Of a stretch of 59,605 bases of DNA, positions 7,944-15,879 are shown one piece after another. The notes beneath the pieces are model-generated. The model worked only from the letters and a program-made list of their open reading frames with translations, made no database searches and was not told the origin of the DNA. Origin of the DNA: QNFN01 sp964195335 (lineage in GTDB: Bacteria > Pseudomonadota > Gammaproteobacteria > QNFN01). The stretch covers positions 1 to 59,605 of the forward strand of contig CAXMPC010000052.1 of assembly GCA_964195335.1 (NCBI GenBank), given 5' to 3'. The translations under genes were made by a program, and so were the position numbers. The first letter of the stretch is position 1, and each line of letters begins with the position of its first letter.

Positions 7944-8621
7944 ATGACAACTGAGGCCCGCCAGACATTCCCCACCTATGCCGAGCAGGCGGACGCCCAG
8001 CGCGAGGCTTTCATGGGCCAGCTCGACGACAGCGCCAGGCAGCTCATGGGCGGGACGTTCGCCCGGCTGATGGCGTCCGATTTCGGCGCCAACGCCATCA
8101 ACGTTGGCGACACGGCGCCTGATTTCACCCTGCCCAACGCCCGCGGTGGCGAGCAGCGCCTCGCCGACGCGCTGGCACAGGGTCCCGTGGTGTTGAACTT
8201 CTACCGAGGCGGCTGGTGCCCGTTCTGCAATCTCGAATTCCGCGCCCTGCAGCAGCGCCTGCCGGAGATGCAGCAGCTCGGGGCACGGCTGATCGGCGTG
8301 TCGCCGGAGACCCCGGACAACTCGCTGGCGACGGCCGAGAAGCATGCGCTGCAGTTCGACGTCCTCAGTGATGTCGGCAACCGGGTGGCCGGCGATTACG
8401 GCCTTGAGATGGTCGTCGACGAGGCGGTACGACCGCTCTACCTCGAGTGGGGACTCGACATCCCGGCAGCCAACGGCGACGACTCCTACGTGCTGCCGAT
8501 CCCGGCCACCTATGTCATCGATGCCGGCGGCACGGTACGCGCCGCCTACGTCGACAAGAACTACGCCAGCCGCATGGAACCCGAGGCGATCGTCGCCGCG
8601 CTGCTCGACATCGCCGGCTGA
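7944..8621 (+). CDS. Peroxiredoxin-like thiol-disulfide protein (AhpC/TSA family)
   Basis: A 225-residue cytoplasmic thioredoxin-fold protein. Residues 1-50 are a helical extension (TYAEQADAQREAFMGQL). A redoxin domain starts at APDFTLPNARGGEQRLAD. The active site is YRGGWCPFCNLEF near residue 92, a CPFC pair rather than the single peroxidatic Cys of classical AhpC. This matches the peroxiredoxin-like family that contains a thioredoxin-type CxxC. Likely reduces peroxides or disulfides with a thiol donor. The ATG at 7944 follows CCGGAGCAG. The 223-bp gap upstream shows no gene. Confidence 0.82.
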   Translation: MTTEARQTFPTYAEQADAQREAFMGQLDDSARQLMGGTFARLMASDFGANAINVGDTAPDFTLPNARGGEQRLADALAQGPVVLNFYRGGWCPFCNLEFRALQQRLPEMQQLGARLIGVSPETPDNSLATAEKHALQFDVLSDVGNRVAGDYGLEMVVDEAVRPLYLEWGLDIPAANGDDSYVLPIPATYVIDAGGTVRAAYVDKNYASRMEPEAIVAALLDIAG

Positions 8622-8665
8622 ACCGTTCCGGCCCACCTGGACAAGCGAAAATATGCAGGGGCTTT

Positions 8666-8690
8666 TGTAGGTCGGACTCCAGTCCGACAT
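8666..8690. repeat. REP-like hairpin repeat
   Basis: TGTAGGTCGGACT followed by AGTCCGACAT forms a hairpin with GTCGGACT/AGTCCGAC arms. This wording is familiar from dispersed intergenic repeats of many gammaproteobacteria. It lies 45 bases after the peroxiredoxin-like stop codon and before a convergent gene, so it may also protect or terminate transcripts. Confidence 0.6.
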
Positions 8691-8760
8691 GTCGAGGTAA
8701 ACCCGACCCACAAGGTGGTCAGGTTCTTGAAACGAGAGTAGAAACCGCCCCCTGTTTGAC

Positions 8761-9456
8761 CTAGAACGGCACCTCGAGTGCCTGGCACAGGTAGCGCATC
8801 AGCGGCGTCGCGGTCTGGAACGACGCCGTCACCCAGTCGGCGAAATCGTTGTCGAGCGCCTTGGCGTCGGCGAAATCGTTGAGGGCGATGAAATCCTTGC
8901 GCTTGAGATCGTCGATCAGCGGGTGATCGGGTGGGTAGCCGCGCGGGGCGCGGATCAGCGATTCGCCGTCGAGCACGAAGCGCATCTTGAACCTCCGGTC
9001 ATCGACAACTTTGCGCCAACTCCCGGGGTTGTCGGCGATGAAGTCTCGTATCTTGCGTAGCGCCTTTGACTCCGGCCGCCAGATGCCGGCGCCGAGGAAA
9101 CAACGGCCCGGTTCGAGGTGGACGTAGTAGCCCGGTGCATGGACGTCGCGGCCGAGTTCGTGACGGAACTGAATACCAACGTTGGTCTTGTAGGGGGTCT
9201 TGTCCTTGCTGAAACGGGTGTCGCGGTAGATCCGCATCAGCGAACCGCCGCTCTTCTTGGCCACGGCCCGGAAGTGGGGCGAGGCGGTCGCCAGCCGAGG
9301 CCCCATGGCATTGATGAAGGCGAACGCCGGCATGCGCACGGCGGTTTCGTAGAGCGGCTTGTTGGCATCGAACCAGGCACGCTCGTTGTGTTGCCTGATC
9401 TGGCGCAGGAAGGTGAACAGTTCCTTGTGGAACGGTGGTGGCAGGGAGGCGCTCAT
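8761..9456 (-). CDS. DUF2461 family protein
   Basis: A 231-residue protein of the DUF2461 (TIGR02453) family. Characteristic blocks are FHKELFTFLRQIRQHNERAWF near the start, SLMRIYRDTRFSKDKTPYKTN near residue 75, and GYYVHLEPGRCFLGAGIWRPES near 110. Members are found across bacteria and fungi and have no established biochemical role. No membrane segment or signal peptide is present. It is divergent from the CWC-domain gene with only 44 bp between the starts. Confidence 0.88.
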   Translation of the reverse strand: MSASLPPPFHKELFTFLRQIRQHNERAWFDANKPLYETAVRMPAFAFINAMGPRLATASPHFRAVAKKSGGSLMRIYRDTRFSKDKTPYKTNVGIQFRHELGRDVHAPGYYVHLEPGRCFLGAGIWRPESKALRKIRDFIADNPGSWRKVVDDRRFKMRFVLDGESLIRAPRGYPPDHPLIDDLKRKDFIALNDFADAKALDNDFADWVTASFQTATPLMRYLCQALEVPF

Positions 9457-9486
9457 GGTGGTGGCTCAGGAAACGGGCGTCACCAC

Positions 9487-9492
9487 TATAAT
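9487..9492 (+). promoter_or_regulatory. Perfect -10 box next to a start codon
   Basis: TATAAT at 9487-9492 ends 8 bases before the ATG at 9501. Transcription would begin at about 9499-9500, leaving essentially no leader. No Shine-Dalgarno sequence is seen before this ATG, which fits a leaderless mRNA. I see no clear -35 hexamer. Confidence 0.45.
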
Positions 9493-9500
9493 CGTCCAGC

Positions 9501-9716
9501 ATGAACGATTCCGCGACCCCGCTGCCGCCGAACGAACGCTGTGCCGCTTGCGGCGCCGCCTTCCGCTGCGGTCGCCACGATCCGGAGCCGTGCTGGTGTG
9601 CCCGTGATTTTCCGGCGGTGATGCCGCTACCGGTAGCGGGGGCGACGGCAGGCTGCCTCTGCCCGGACTGCCTGCGAAAAGAGGTCGAGCGTCAGCAGGC
9701 TTCGCCGTCCGGGTGA
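9501..9716 (+). CDS. Cysteine-rich CWC-family small protein
   Basis: A 71-residue protein with seven cysteines: RCAACGAAFRCG, then PCWCARDFP, then CLCPDCL. The C-W-C core and the flanking CxxC pairs are the cysteine-rich CWC domain (PF14375), probably a zinc-binding module. Its cellular role is unknown. It starts at ATG 9501 immediately after a TATAAT box and lacks a ribosome site. It is convergent with the Cys-containing ORF at 9720-10013, with only 3 bp between the stops. Confidence 0.8.
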   Translation: MNDSATPLPPNERCAACGAAFRCGRHDPEPCWCARDFPAVMPLPVAGATAGCLCPDCLRKEVERQQASPSG

Positions 9717-9719
9717 ATC

Positions 9720-10013
9720 TCAGTCATCGATCCGCGAGCCGTCGGAGCGCCGGTGTGTTGGTTTCAGCGCCGTCGGGCTGTTTTCTTCCTCCCGGCTGAA
9801 GACGAAACGGCCGTAGAGGACGCATCCCTTCATCCCGGGACTGCAGGCGCGGCCGGCGACCTTCATGCACCGGTTACGCAGTTCGTGCGGACAGCTCCAG
9901 CTACCCATCGTGACGTCCCAGGTGCACGTCCCGGTGGCTGCCGCCGATGCCGTAGCGACGGCAGTGCACCCGTTCGGCGCGGGCTTGCCAATGTCGAGGG
10001 TTTCCAGCTTCAT
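9720..10013 (-). CDS. Small cysteine-containing conserved-looking protein
   Basis: A 97-residue frame starting at ATG 10013. Residues 16-66 contain C-(13)-C-(9)-C-(6)-C-(8)-C-(5)-C within GTCTWDVTMGSWSCPHELRN, RCMKVAGRACSPGMKG and CVLYGRFVFS. Regular Cys spacing with invariant-looking Gly, Trp and Pro residues argues for a metal-binding or disulfide-bonded fold rather than chance. The last 30 residues are low in order and polar. No good ribosome site lies at normal distance (GGAG is 17 bases upstream). I do not recognise a named family. It lies between the convergent CWC gene and the divergent TlpA-like gene. Confidence 0.6.
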   Translation of the reverse strand: MKLETLDIGKPAPNGCTAVATASAAATGTCTWDVTMGSWSCPHELRNRCMKVAGRACSPGMKGCVLYGRFVFSREEENSPTALKPTHRRSDGSRIDD

Positions 10014-10088
10014 CACGGTCGTTTCTGTCGCTCCAGGGCCGATGATAGCGAAGCGCGTCGACCCCGACGATCGGGTAGGATGCGCGCC

Positions 10089-10649
10089 ATGCGTTTCTGT
10101 CATCCGCTCCGCTGGACCACGGCCCTGCTCACCCTGCTTCTCGCCTCGCCGGCCCTGGCTTACCATGAGGCCGACGAGCCTTCCGATGGTACGGTTGCCA
10201 GCTTCAAACCGGTCGATCCGCCCTTCGAATTGCCTGGCGTCACCTTCAGCGACGCGGCGGGACGGCCTGTCGCGCTGGCTGATTTCACTGGCAAGGTGGT
10301 GCTGCTCAACCTTTGGGCCACCTGGTGCCCGCCGTGCGTCCGTGAACTGCCGGCGCTCGACCGCCTTGCGGATCGGCTCGCCGGGGAGTCGTTCGCGGTG
10401 GTGACACTGGCGCTCGACAGCGGTGGTGCGGCCGTGGCGGCTCCCTATTTCGAGCGCCTCGGCATCGAGCACCTGACGCTCTATGTCGACCCGGCCCGGG
10501 CGATCGGCGAGGCGCTGGCGGACGACGTGCTGCCGGCCAGCTATTTCCTCGACCGTCGCGGGCGGGTGGTGCGTTTCCTGCGCAGCTACGTCGATTGGGA
10601 CGACCCGCGTGCCGACGCCCTGGTCCGCGACCTGGTCGCGGCGGACTAG
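10089..10649 (+). CDS. TlpA/ResA-like periplasmic thioredoxin-fold protein
   Basis: A 186-residue exported thiol-disulfide protein. The signal peptide is MRFCHPLRWTTALLTLLLAS-PALA, with cleavage before YHEAD. The redoxin domain begins PPFELPGVTFSDAAGRPV and has the active site NLWATWCPPCVRELP near residue 80. DDVLPASYFLDRRGRVV holds the cis-Pro. Such proteins reduce apocytochrome c or other periplasmic disulfides. The ATG at 10089 is preferred; an in-frame ATG at 10080 is equally open but has its purine run too close. It is followed closely by a convergent EAL gene. Confidence 0.85.
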   Translation: MRFCHPLRWTTALLTLLLASPALAYHEADEPSDGTVASFKPVDPPFELPGVTFSDAAGRPVALADFTGKVVLLNLWATWCPPCVRELPALDRLADRLAGESFAVVTLALDSGGAAVAAPYFERLGIEHLTLYVDPARAIGEALADDVLPASYFLDRRGRVVRFLRSYVDWDDPRADALVRDLVAAD

Positions 10650-10671
10650 GCGGAGGATCGGGCGTGAACGG

Positions 10672-11856
10672 CTAGCGCCGTAGCAGGGAGAAGGCCTCGG
10701 CCTCCGGCAGCGGCCGGGCGAAGTGATAGCCTTGGCCGTAGGTGCACTCAAAGTCCGCCAGCAGCGACAGCTCGTCTTCGTTCTCGATCCCCTCGGCGAC
10801 GACGTCGAGCATCAGCCCGCGCGACATGCCGAGGATGCAGCGGACGATCTCCATACTGTCACTGCTCTGCAGCATGGTCATGACGAACGAGCGATCGATC
10901 TTCAGGGTGTCAAACGGGTAGCGGTGGAGGTAGCTCAGGCTCGAATAGCCGGTGCCGAAGTCGTCCAGGGCCAGGCGTACACCGAGCATCTTGACCTCGG
11001 CGAGCTGGGCGGCGGCACGCTCGGGATCGTCCAGCAGCAGGCTTTCGGTCACCTCGAACTTGATCCGTTGCGGATCGACGCCTGCCCGGTCGAGGCTCTG
11101 CCCGGCGCGGTCGATGAAGCCCTCCTCGTCGAGCTGCTGGGCCGATACGTTGAGGGTGATGAACGGGGCGTCCGGGCCACCATCGTCAACCAGTCGCTGT
11201 GCGGCGGCGCACGCCTCGTCCATGACCCAGCTGCCGATGTTGCCGATCAGGCCGTGTTTTTCGGCGAAGCCGATGAACTCGAACGGTCCGACCAGGCCGC
11301 GCTCTGGGTGCTGCCAGCGGATCAGCGACTCGAAGCCGGCGACGCGGCCGCTGACCAGTTCGATGATCGGCTGGTAGTAGAGAATGAACTCGCGCTGCTC
11401 CAGCGCCCGCTGCAGTTCGTCGCGCAGGTGCAGATTCTCTACCGCGCGGTCGAGATCCTCACGATAGGCATCGGAAAGGGGGCGGCGTTCCGTACTGCCT
11501 TGGCCGTGCAGTTTCTCGTTGGCCTCATGGAAGCGCTCCAGCAGCACGCGCATGAACAGCTTGATCACCGGATCGGCGTCGCCCATCGCCGCGTCGAGTT
11601 GGTCGCGATGGATGGTTGCCACGCGAGTCTCTTCGAGTGCCGTGGCCGTCGCCGAGCGGGTGCCGTCGCTGACCAGGGCCATTTCTCCGAACAGGGCGCC
11701 GGGGCCGAGTTCGGCGATCACCATCTTGTGTCCTTCGCGCCGCAAGGAGATTTCCACCCGGCCGCTTTCGATGATGTAGGCGCTGTCGCCTGCCTCGCCT
11801 TCACGGAAGAGCTCGGCATGGGCCCCGATGCGTTGGGCGATCAGCTTTTCGGGCAT
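10672..11856 (-). CDS. Cyclic-nucleotide-binding / EAL-domain c-di-GMP phosphodiesterase
   Basis: A 394-residue cytoplasmic protein. Residues 10-120 are a cNMP-binding (Crp-like) domain: ELFREGEAGDSAYIIESGRV and GPGALFGEMALVSDGTRSAT. After a short linker an EAL domain runs from about 145 to 390: ILYYQPIIEL, GFESLIRWQHP, TLNVSAQQL, FEVTES, DDFGTGYSSL, LKIDRSF, VAEGIE and QGYHFARPLP. The metal and catalytic residues (E, N, E, DD, K, E, Q) are all present. The signature itself reads E-S-L instead of E-A-L, a mild change. It should hydrolyse c-di-GMP under control of the N-terminal ligand domain. Starts at ATG 11856. Confidence 0.88.
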   Translation of the reverse strand: MPEKLIAQRIGAHAELFREGEAGDSAYIIESGRVEISLRREGHKMVIAELGPGALFGEMALVSDGTRSATATALEETRVATIHRDQLDAAMGDADPVIKLFMRVLLERFHEANEKLHGQGSTERRPLSDAYREDLDRAVENLHLRDELQRALEQREFILYYQPIIELVSGRVAGFESLIRWQHPERGLVGPFEFIGFAEKHGLIGNIGSWVMDEACAAAQRLVDDGGPDAPFITLNVSAQQLDEEGFIDRAGQSLDRAGVDPQRIKFEVTESLLLDDPERAAAQLAEVKMLGVRLALDDFGTGYSSLSYLHRYPFDTLKIDRSFVMTMLQSSDSMEIVRCILGMSRGLMLDVVAEGIENEDELSLLADFECTYGQGYHFARPLPEAEAFSLLRR

Positions 11857-11882
11857 GACGGGACTCGCGAGAGCGACAGGGG

Positions 11883-12296
11883 TCAGGGGCGGCGGTTACC
11901 GGCTTCGGCGATGTAGGCGTGAAGGGCCGCGTCACGGTTGCGGATGTGGCCCATCAATTCCCCTTTCAGCCGTGATGCGCGTTCCGCGGTCAGGGTTGCG
12001 GTATCGGCGTCGAAGTCATCACGCAGCTGGTGGAGCCGCTCGATGATGGCGTCGTGGTCCCTGGTGTGCTCGTCGTAGCCTGGGTAGGCGTGGTGCCGCA
12101 TCAGCACTTGCTCGGACATGAAGTGCAGCTCGGTGTAGTCGACGAACTGGCCCAGCAACTGAGCCACGTTTGCCTCGGGCTCACCTCCATACACCGCCTC
12201 GATCACGGCATCGACCAGACCCAGCTGGACCAGGTGTTCATTGTCGAGTGTCTGCTGGCTCTCGGCCGCGGATTGGCTGGTGGTGGACGGGTCCAT
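11883..12296 (-). CDS. Hemerythrin-domain oxygen-binding protein
   Basis: A 137-residue bacteriohemerythrin-like protein. Di-iron ligands appear in order: His21 (DNEHLVQL), His58 and Glu62 (HFMSEQ), His77 and His81 (HTRDHD), and the C-terminal HIRNRD motif giving His and Asp. This is the full HxxxE...HxxxH...HxxxxD set. It probably binds or senses O2 in the cytoplasm. The ATG at 12296 is preceded by CGGGAG. It lies just upstream of the cNMP/EAL gene on the same strand (27 bp gap), so the two could be cotranscribed and oxygen sensing could be linked to c-di-GMP; this link is inference. Confidence 0.88.
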   Translation of the reverse strand: MDPSTTSQSAAESQQTLDNEHLVQLGLVDAVIEAVYGGEPEANVAQLLGQFVDYTELHFMSEQVLMRHHAYPGYDEHTRDHDAIIERLHQLRDDFDADTATLTAERASRLKGELMGHIRNRDAALHAYIAEAGNRRP

Positions 12297-12325
12297 CGTG
12301 GGCTCCCGGAGGGGGTTCGCGATCG

Positions 12326-12331
12326 AGTATA
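12326..12331 (-). promoter_or_regulatory. Candidate -10 box for the hemerythrin gene
   Basis: TATACT on the reverse strand at 12331-12326, part of the self-complementary GTATAC at 12327-12332. It lies about 30 bases before the hemerythrin start. Because the core is palindromic it could also serve the YcgL gene on the forward strand. No clear -35 element. Confidence 0.35.
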
Positions 12332-12392
12332 CACGGGGTCCACGGGGTCTCCGGTGTGGCGCGAAACGGGGTTGCGTGACAGACTTGTGGCC

Positions 12393-12683
12393 ATGGAACG
12401 CCTGCCCTGTGTCGTCTATCGTGGTGACCGCGAAGCGGACACCTACCTCTATGTCGAGCAAGCTGACGACTTCTCGCGCGTGCCCGAGGAGCTGCTGTCG
12501 CGGATGGGCCGGCTCGAGGCCGTGCTCGAAGTCGAACTCCACCCGGAGCGGATCCTGGCCCGGGCCGATGCCATCGAGGTGATGCGCGCGCTGCGCGAGG
12601 AAGGTTTCTACCTGCAGATACCGCCGCGCGAAGGGCTTGGCATTCCGGTCGAATTTAGGCGCAGACCATGTTCGGATGGATGA
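12393..12683 (+). CDS. YcgL-domain protein (DUF709)
   Basis: A 96-residue protein. CVVYRGDREADTYLYVEQADDFSRVPEELL followed by LEVELHPERILARADAIEVM and LREEGFYLQIPP is the YcgL family pattern, found almost only in gammaproteobacteria. The fold is known in E. coli but the function is not. ATG at 12393 is at the start of the homology. Its stop (12681-12683) lies inside the msrA start region, a 16-bp overlap, so translation of the two is probably linked. Confidence 0.85.
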   Translation: MERLPCVVYRGDREADTYLYVEQADDFSRVPEELLSRMGRLEAVLEVELHPERILARADAIEVMRALREEGFYLQIPPREGLGIPVEFRRRPCSDG

Positions 12684-13312
12684 AGAACACGCCTGAAATG
12701 CCGTCAGCGGACGCGGCCCTGCCGGGACGTGCCGAGGCGCTGGAGATCCCCGCGACTCACTACGTCAACGGCCACGGCATGGCGCCGCCCTACCCGGAAG
12801 GCATGCAGCTCGCGCTGTTCGGTTTCGGCTGTTTCTGGGGTGCCGAGCGCCGTTACTGGGAACTGCCCGGGGTCCACGTCACCGCGGTCGGCTACGCTGG
12901 CGGCTACACGCCGAACCCGACCTACGAAGAGGTGTGCAGCGGCCAGACCGGTCACAACGAGGTGGTGCAGGTGGTCTTCGACCCGGGACAGATCGGTTAC
13001 CCGGAGTTGCTGCAGGCCTTCTGGGAGACCCATGACCCGACCCAGGGAATGCGCCAGGGCAACGACCTGGGCACCCAGTACCGCTCGGGCATCTACTGTC
13101 ATGACGCCGGCCAGCAAGCGACCGCCGAGGCCTCTCGTATCACCTACCAGCAGGCGCTCGATGCCCGTGGCCGCGGGCGCATCACCACGGAAATCATCGA
13201 CGCGCCGCCGTTCTACTTCGCCGAGGCCTACCACCAGCAGTACCTGGCCAAGAACCCTGGCGGTTACTGCGGAATTGGCGGCACCGGGGTATGCTATCCG
13301 TCCGCTACGTGA
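12668..13312 (+). CDS. msrA: Peptide methionine-S-sulfoxide reductase MsrA
   Basis: A 214-residue enzyme that reduces the S-epimer of methionine sulfoxide in proteins. GFGCFWGAERRYW carries the catalytic Cys55. GYAGGYTPNPTYEEVCSGQTGHNEVV follows, then HDPTQGMRQGNDLGTQYRS. The C-terminus GYCGIGGTGVCYP supplies the two resolving Cys, so this is the three-Cys E. coli type with the N-terminal extension (DAALPGRAEAL). It starts at ATG 12668, overlapping YcgL. A repair role in the cytosol is expected. Confidence 0.95.
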   Translation: MFGWMKNTPEMPSADAALPGRAEALEIPATHYVNGHGMAPPYPEGMQLALFGFGCFWGAERRYWELPGVHVTAVGYAGGYTPNPTYEEVCSGQTGHNEVVQVVFDPGQIGYPELLQAFWETHDPTQGMRQGNDLGTQYRSGIYCHDAGQQATAEASRITYQQALDARGRGRITTEIIDAPPFYFAEAYHQQYLAKNPGGYCGIGGTGVCYPSAT

Positions 13313-13333
13313 CGGGGTCAGGGAAGGTCAGCT

Positions 13334-14032
13334 GTGCCGAGTATCATGATCACGGGTGCCAGTCGGGGCATCGGCCTGGAATGTGCCCGGCAGTTTGCCG
13401 AACGGGGCTGGCGCGTCTACGCCACCTGCCGTGATCCATTCGAGGCCGGCGAACTGCGCCGCCTTGACGAGCAACTCGACCACATCAGCATGCACCGGCT
13501 CGACGTCACCGACCCGGCTCAGGTCGCCACGCTGGCACGTGGGCTGCCGACGGCCAAGATCGACGTGCTGCTGCACAACGCCGGCGTCTGGCTTGACATG
13601 GACTCGACCCTGCGTATCGGCAAGCTCCGTTTCGAGGACTGGGAAGAGACAATGCAGGTCAACGTGCTCGGCCCCGCCCGGGTGACCGACGCCATGATCG
13701 AACAGGTGGCGCGCAGTGACCTGCGCCTGGTCGTCGGAATCTCCAGTGACATGGGCTGCGTCAGTAACATCACCTCGCCCGGCAGTTACGCCTACCGGGC
13801 GAGCAAGGCGGGATTGAACGCCATGTTCCACGGCATGGCCCACGAGTTGCGGCGGCGTGATGTCGGTGTCCTGTTGCTGCACCCCGGTTGGGTCAGGACC
13901 GCCATGGGTGGGGAGAGCGCGACCCTGAGCCCGGCCGAGAGCGTCAAAGGCATGCTGACGCGGATCGACGAGTTCACCATGGAGCAGACCGGCAAGATCT
14001 ACTCTTACAACGGGCGCGAGCTCAAGTGGTGA
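13334..14032 (+). CDS. Short-chain dehydrogenase/reductase
   Basis: A 232-residue SDR oxidoreductase. The NAD(P)-binding motif is ITGASRGIGLECARQFAERG at the N-terminus. LLHNAGVWL is the NNAG equivalent, with His-Asn in place of Asn-Asn. The active-site Ser lies in VVGISSDMG and the catalytic pair in SYAYRASKAGLN. The substrate is not deducible; similar proteins are annotated as C-factor-like or carbonyl reductases. The start is GTG at 13334, with GGAAGG 7 bases upstream. It follows msrA by 21 bp and is probably in the same operon. Confidence 0.85.
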   Translation: MPSIMITGASRGIGLECARQFAERGWRVYATCRDPFEAGELRRLDEQLDHISMHRLDVTDPAQVATLARGLPTAKIDVLLHNAGVWLDMDSTLRIGKLRFEDWEETMQVNVLGPARVTDAMIEQVARSDLRLVVGISSDMGCVSNITSPGSYAYRASKAGLNAMFHGMAHELRRRDVGVLLLHPGWVRTAMGGESATLSPAESVKGMLTRIDEFTMEQTGKIYSYNGRELKW

Positions 14033-14060
14033 GCCGCCGGCGCGCCACTCCGGCGCCCGT

Positions 14061-15038
14061 TCACCGCACCATGCCGAGGATCGCGTAGGCGAGCACCCCG
14101 AGCACGCCGAGGTAGAACAGCCGCGGCAGCCACTCGGCCAGTGCCTCATCGATCAGGTCCAGACGCTCGTTCAGCTGCTCGGCGTGATGTTCTATCATCT
14201 GGTCGAGCGCGCCCGCGAACTCACCCGCAGCCACCAGTGGCACCCCGGCACGGCGGTCGAGACCGCCGGCATCTGCCAGTGCGTCGGTCACAGTTGCGCC
14301 CTGCTCGACCGCCAATGCGGCCTGGGCCCAGGCGCCGCGCAGCACCGGGTTGCGTACCGTCTCCGCCGCTTCACGCAGGGCCTCGACCGCCGGCCGGCCC
14401 GCAGCGAGCAGCAGTGCCAGGTTGAGCAGCAGGTCACGCTGGGCACGCAGCCGCAGCAGATGGCCGAGGCCCGGCAGCAGGAGCAGCAGTCGTTCCAAAA
14501 GGTGTGGCAGGTCGCGGCCGCTGCGGCGACGGGCACCGTGTCGGTCCAGGAGCAGCAACAGGGCGAGTCCGGCCGGCGGCAGCAGCGCACGCAGCAGGTA
14601 ACCGCGACCATCGATGTCGCCACCGACCAGGGCCGGTAGCGGGGCGACCAGCGCCATCAGCACCAGCAACAGCAGTGGCAGGGCGAGGCGGTTACGCAGC
14701 CGCTGCTGCCAGCGCAGGCGGGTGGCATGGTGCCTGGCGAGACGCTCCAGTACCGCCTCGACGGTGCCTGCGGTGGCTGCACTCTCAAGCACGCGGCCCT
14801 CCCACGGCGTGAACAGCCCGGCGTGACGTCCGGCGCGGCCGAGCGGCAGGCCGCGCTCGAGCGCCGCCTGCATGGTTTCAAGCCGCCGTGCGAGGTGGCC
14901 ACGGCTCTCGGCCTGCAGTGGCTGCAGGGCCTGGGTCACAGGCACGCCGGCCTGTTCGGCCCGCGCCAGGGCCTGGAACAGCAGTTGCCGTCGGTGCAGC
15001 GGCAGGTGAAGGGGTCGGGTCGGATTCATGCGAGCCAT
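14061..15038 (-). CDS. Type II secretion/pilus F-domain membrane protein, standing alone
   Basis: A 325-residue GspF/PilC-like integral membrane protein with two F domains. Domain 1 (about residues 15-110) has QALARAEQAGVPVTQALQPL and LFTPWEGRVLESAATAGTVE. The second (about 190-290) has LNLALLLAAGRPAVEALREA and VPLVAAGEFAGALDQMIEHH. There are three hydrophobic segments near 118-135, 148-165 and 305-323. GspF proteins form the inner-membrane platform of type II secretion or type IV pili. No secretion ATPase or pseudopilin is nearby, and the protein is short compared with GspF (about 400). Very Leu- and Arg-rich. ATG at 15038 or 15029 are both possible. Confidence 0.8.
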   Translation of the reverse strand: MARMNPTRPLHLPLHRRQLLFQALARAEQAGVPVTQALQPLQAESRGHLARRLETMQAALERGLPLGRAGRHAGLFTPWEGRVLESAATAGTVEAVLERLARHHATRLRWQQRLRNRLALPLLLLVLMALVAPLPALVGGDIDGRGYLLRALLPPAGLALLLLLDRHGARRRSGRDLPHLLERLLLLLPGLGHLLRLRAQRDLLLNLALLLAAGRPAVEALREAAETVRNPVLRGAWAQAALAVEQGATVTDALADAGGLDRRAGVPLVAAGEFAGALDQMIEHHAEQLNERLDLIDEALAEWLPRLFYLGVLGVLAYAILGMVR

Positions 15039-15084
15039 TGCTGGCGGGGCGTCACCGGATTAGTCTCCGTTGCCGGCCGCGGGT

Positions 15085-15825
15085 TCAGATGAACAGCAGT
15101 GGCATGCCGAGCAGCATCAACAGAACTACGGCAACCCTACGTTGGCTGCGACCGGAGAGGGTCGGTGTGAAATGGTGCCCGGCCATCGTCGCCAGCACTA
15201 CCACCGGCAGGGCGTAGGCCACCAGCTCGAGTGCGAGCGGCTGAATCTCAGATAACAGCGCCACGAAGCTCATGCGCAGCACCACGCCCACGACGATCAG
15301 CGCAAACAAGGTCGCCCGGACTGCGTCGACCGTCATCGGCTCGCGGTAGAGGTGGTAGACCACCGGCGGAGTGATGGCCGCGAACAAGCCGCCGAAAAAT
15401 CCACCGAGCAGTCCGGCGAGCGTCCCGGTCTGCCAGCGTGCCGGCCGTTCCCGGGTTGCCGGTTGCAGCAGCATCAGCACGCCACCAAGGACGATGAAGG
15501 CCCCGAGAATCAGTTGCAGCGTGTCGGTGGCGTCGGCGGCGAGCCAGTCCATCAACCAGACGCCGAGCCCGACGGTCGGCAGCATGCCGACAGCGATCGG
15601 CGCCAGGCGGCGCCACTGGATGGCCCGCCATTGGCCGACCAGTGACACCAGGCTGCCGGCAAGGCCGAGCAGGCTGACCACCACCGCGGTGACCTCGATC
15701 GGGGCAAGGTTGAACTCGGTCATGGCGCCGAGCAGGCTCAGGGCAAGCGCGAAGCCGGTGATCGATTGCAGCCAGGCGCCAGCGGCGACGACCGCCAGGT
15801 ACAGCGCCAGGCCCTCGGGGCTCAT
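15085..15825 (-). CDS. TauE/SafE-family sulfite/sulfonate exporter
   Basis: A 246-residue inner-membrane protein with about eight hydrophobic segments in two repeats. The start ALYLAVVAAGAWLQSITGFALALSL and the central GTLAGLLGGFFGGLFAAITPPVVYHL are the two Gly-rich TauE signatures. Members export sulfite, sulfoacetate or other organosulfur anions, though many are uncharacterised. In a presumed sulfur oxidiser a role in sulfite handling is reasonable but unproven. ATG at 15825. It lies just downstream of rpoH on the same strand (54 bp gap). Confidence 0.85.
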   Translation of the reverse strand: MSPEGLALYLAVVAAGAWLQSITGFALALSLLGAMTEFNLAPIEVTAVVVSLLGLAGSLVSLVGQWRAIQWRRLAPIAVGMLPTVGLGVWLMDWLAADATDTLQLILGAFIVLGGVLMLLQPATRERPARWQTGTLAGLLGGFFGGLFAAITPPVVYHLYREPMTVDAVRATLFALIVVGVVLRMSFVALLSEIQPLALELVAYALPVVVLATMAGHHFTPTLSGRSQRRVAVVLLMLLGMPLLFI

Positions 15826-15879
15826 CGGCGTGACGGGTTCGGCAGGATGGCGGCGGGGTTGGTGTGGGCCCCGCGGCGG

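Noticed and set aside
9720..10751. 343-residue reverse-strand frame covering the TlpA-like gene
   Set aside because: Only its last 97 codons (from ATG 10013) look like protein; the remainder is a shadow of the thioredoxin-fold gene on the forward strand.
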